The translations under genes were made by a program, and so were the position numbers. A stretch of DNA of 64,000 nt from Vibrio sinaloensis (GTDB lineage: Bacteria; Pseudomonadota; Gammaproteobacteria; Enterobacterales; Vibrionaceae): the NCBI RefSeq assembly GCF_023195835.1, contig NZ_CP096200.1:248001-312000 (forward strand), written 5' to 3'. The notes under the pieces were generated by a model. That model was given only the letters and a program-made list of their open reading frames with translations, did not search any database and had not been told where the DNA came from. Of this stretch, positions 62,828-64,000 are shown piece after piece; the first letter of the stretch is position 1; every line of letters begins with the position of its first letter.

Positions 62828-64000
62828 ATGAATTTTAGAACCTTTTTGATGTTGGCTTTAGTCACGACTTTCGCCGGTTGTGCGACTTATGCAGGATTGA
62901 ACTACGACCAGTTGTTTGGCGTCGCTGCGGTCCAGCAGCGTGACAGTGAGCCTGCAAGCTATGACAGCGACTTTTTCCTCGACCAAGTAAAGCCGATTAT
63001 TGATAACCGCTGTGTGGTTTGTCACGCCTGTTACGACGCGCCTTGTCAGCTTAAGCTTTCATCAACCCAAGGCATCGACCGAGGCGCCAGCAAAGAACTG
63101 GTTTACGAGGGAACACGCCTGATTGCTGCTACACCTCACCGTCTTTTCGAGGATGCGCAAACCACTCAGCAGTGGCGTGACTTTAACTTTCATCCCGTCC
63201 TCAATGAGCGTGCACAAAATCCAACCGCCAACCTAGAAGCTGGCTTAATCGCTCGTATGTTGCAGCAAAAAGAAGCACACCCGCTACCCGAGCAAACACA
63301 ATTAGAGGGCTTCGACTTTGCCATCGACCGCAGCCAAGTGTGTCCAACAATTGAAGAGTACGATCAGTACCTAAAAGATTACCCCACCTGGGGCATGCCT
63401 TATGGTATGCCAAACCTCTCAAGCAACGAGTATTCAACGTTAATAACTTGGCTTAAAAACGGTGCTAAGATGAACCAGCCTATCGCGCTTACGGCTGAAC
63501 AAGCAGAGCTGGTTTATCAATACGAAACCTTGCTCAATAAAAGCCCGCGCAAAGTGCAGTTAACCGCGCGCTATATCTATGAGCACCTATTTTTGTCCCA
63601 TCTGTACTTTTCAGACCTCAACGAAGTCACACCGCGATTCTTCCGTTTGGTGCGCTCAGCCACCCCGCCAGGCCAACCTGTGCAACGTATTGCTACGCGT
63701 CGCCCCTATGATGACCCGGGTGTAGAGCGCGTCTACTATCGATTGATTCCAATCCAATCCACCATCGTGGATAAGACTCATATGCCGTTCGCCCTCAATC
63801 AAGAGCGAATCACTAACTGGAAAAACTGGTTTATCGACGCCGACTACACGGTCGAAACGCTACCGAGTTACCAGCCAGATATCGCCGCCAATCCGATGAC
63901 CGCTTTCATCGATTTGCCGGTGAAAGCGCGTTTCAAATTTATGCTCGATAACGCTCAAAATACCATTAATGCCTATATCAAAGGTCCGGTCTGTCGCGGT
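62828..64000 (+). CDS. cti: Fatty acid cis/trans isomerase (Cti), truncated by the window edge
   Basis: This is a periplasmic haem enzyme that converts cis to trans unsaturated fatty acids in membrane lipids under solvent or heat stress. The visible 391 residues start at MNFRTFLMLALVTTFAGC, with a lipoprotein-like cleavage site at Cys18. The cytochrome-c haem motif CVVCH is at residues 62-66, within RCVVCHACYDAPCQL. YIYEHLFLSHLYF and TRRPYDDPGVERVYYRL match the family. The reading frame stays open to the last base, so about half the usual 750-residue protein lies outside. Confidence 0.9.
   Translation, partial: MNFRTFLMLALVTTFAGCATYAGLNYDQLFGVAAVQQRDSEPASYDSDFFLDQVKPIIDNRCVVCHACYDAPCQLKLSSTQGIDRGASKELVYEGTRLIAATPHRLFEDAQTTQQWRDFNFHPVLNERAQNPTANLEAGLIARMLQQKEAHPLPEQTQLEGFDFAIDRSQVCPTIEEYDQYLKDYPTWGMPYGMPNLSSNEYSTLITWLKNGAKMNQPIALTAEQAELVYQYETLLNKSPRKVQLTARYIYEHLFLSHLYFSDLNEVTPRFFRLVRSATPPGQPVQRIATRRPYDDPGVERVYYRLIPIQSTIVDKTHMPFALNQERITNWKNWFIDADYTVETLPSYQPDIAANPMTAFIDLPVKARFKFMLDNAQNTINAYIKGPVCRG

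Overview
The window looks like chromosomal DNA of a marine or estuarine gammaproteobacterium, most likely Vibrio or a close relative. This rests on the protein flavour (AgcS symporter, DUF3360 transporter, cis/trans fatty-acid isomerase, several TRAP importers), an enteric/Vibrio-type tRNA-Gly(UCC), and clean consensus FNR, CRP and GntR sites. No phage, insertion sequence, rRNA or CRISPR array was seen.

Left part (1-13.9 kb). A gluconokinase/TRAP operon (39-3600) sits behind two GntR-type operators, so it is probably gluconate uptake and phosphorylation. Next is a six-gene minus-strand run, sensor kinase > response regulator > LysR > CoA-transferase > SDR > thiolase (10518 down to 3815), divergent from a TakP-like TRAP operon (10733-13847). 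It looks like uptake and activation of a short-chain keto or hydroxy acid such as 3-hydroxybutyrate or acetoacetate.

Centre (13.9-41 kb), the main interest. This is a sulfoquinovose (SQ) catabolic island. It holds a sulfoquinovosidase (YihQ, with the whole sulfonate-binding residue set at a constant -10 offset from E. coli), SQ isomerase (YihS), sulfofructose kinase (YihV), a class II aldolase in place of class I YihT, sulfolactaldehyde reductase (YihU), a mutarotase, a CsqR-like DeoR regulator and TRAP importer genes in place of YihO. The same locus carries an eliminating-type glycyl radical enzyme with its activase and a TauE/SafE sulfite exporter. In known systems SQ fermenters excrete dihydroxypropanesulfonate (DHPS) and other bacteria split its C-S bond; this locus appears to do both (SQ > DHPS > hydroxyacetone + sulfite, sulfite exported). 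The operon dctP-yihQ-dhaK-gldA suggests salvage of the glycerol half of sulfoquinovosyl glycerol, with GldA also able to reduce hydroxyacetone. Beside it lies a second radical module (YbiW-type enzyme, YbiY-type activase, fructose-6-phosphate aldolase, YciT-like DeoR regulator) that may also produce hydroxyacetone. Its divergent promoters share one consensus FNR box lying at -41.5 of both predicted starts.

Right part (41-64 kb). Here are tRNA-Gly(UCC), a periplasmic-binding-domain diguanylate cyclase, a chemoreceptor, an alanine/glycine:Na+ symporter, a 2-oxoacid dehydrogenase E1-alpha/E1-beta/E2 operon whose E2 lacks the usual catalytic Asp, ETF-alpha/beta divergent from ETF:ubiquinone oxidoreductase, a Cache-PAS-DUF294 membrane sensor, a DUF3360 transporter preceded by a tiny membrane ORF, an OFA-family MFS carrier, a VRR-NUC nuclease and a truncated cis/trans fatty-acid isomerase running off the right edge.

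All names come from reading the protein sequences and from memory of the families; no database search was run. Where a start codon was changed from the longest ORF, the reason is given.
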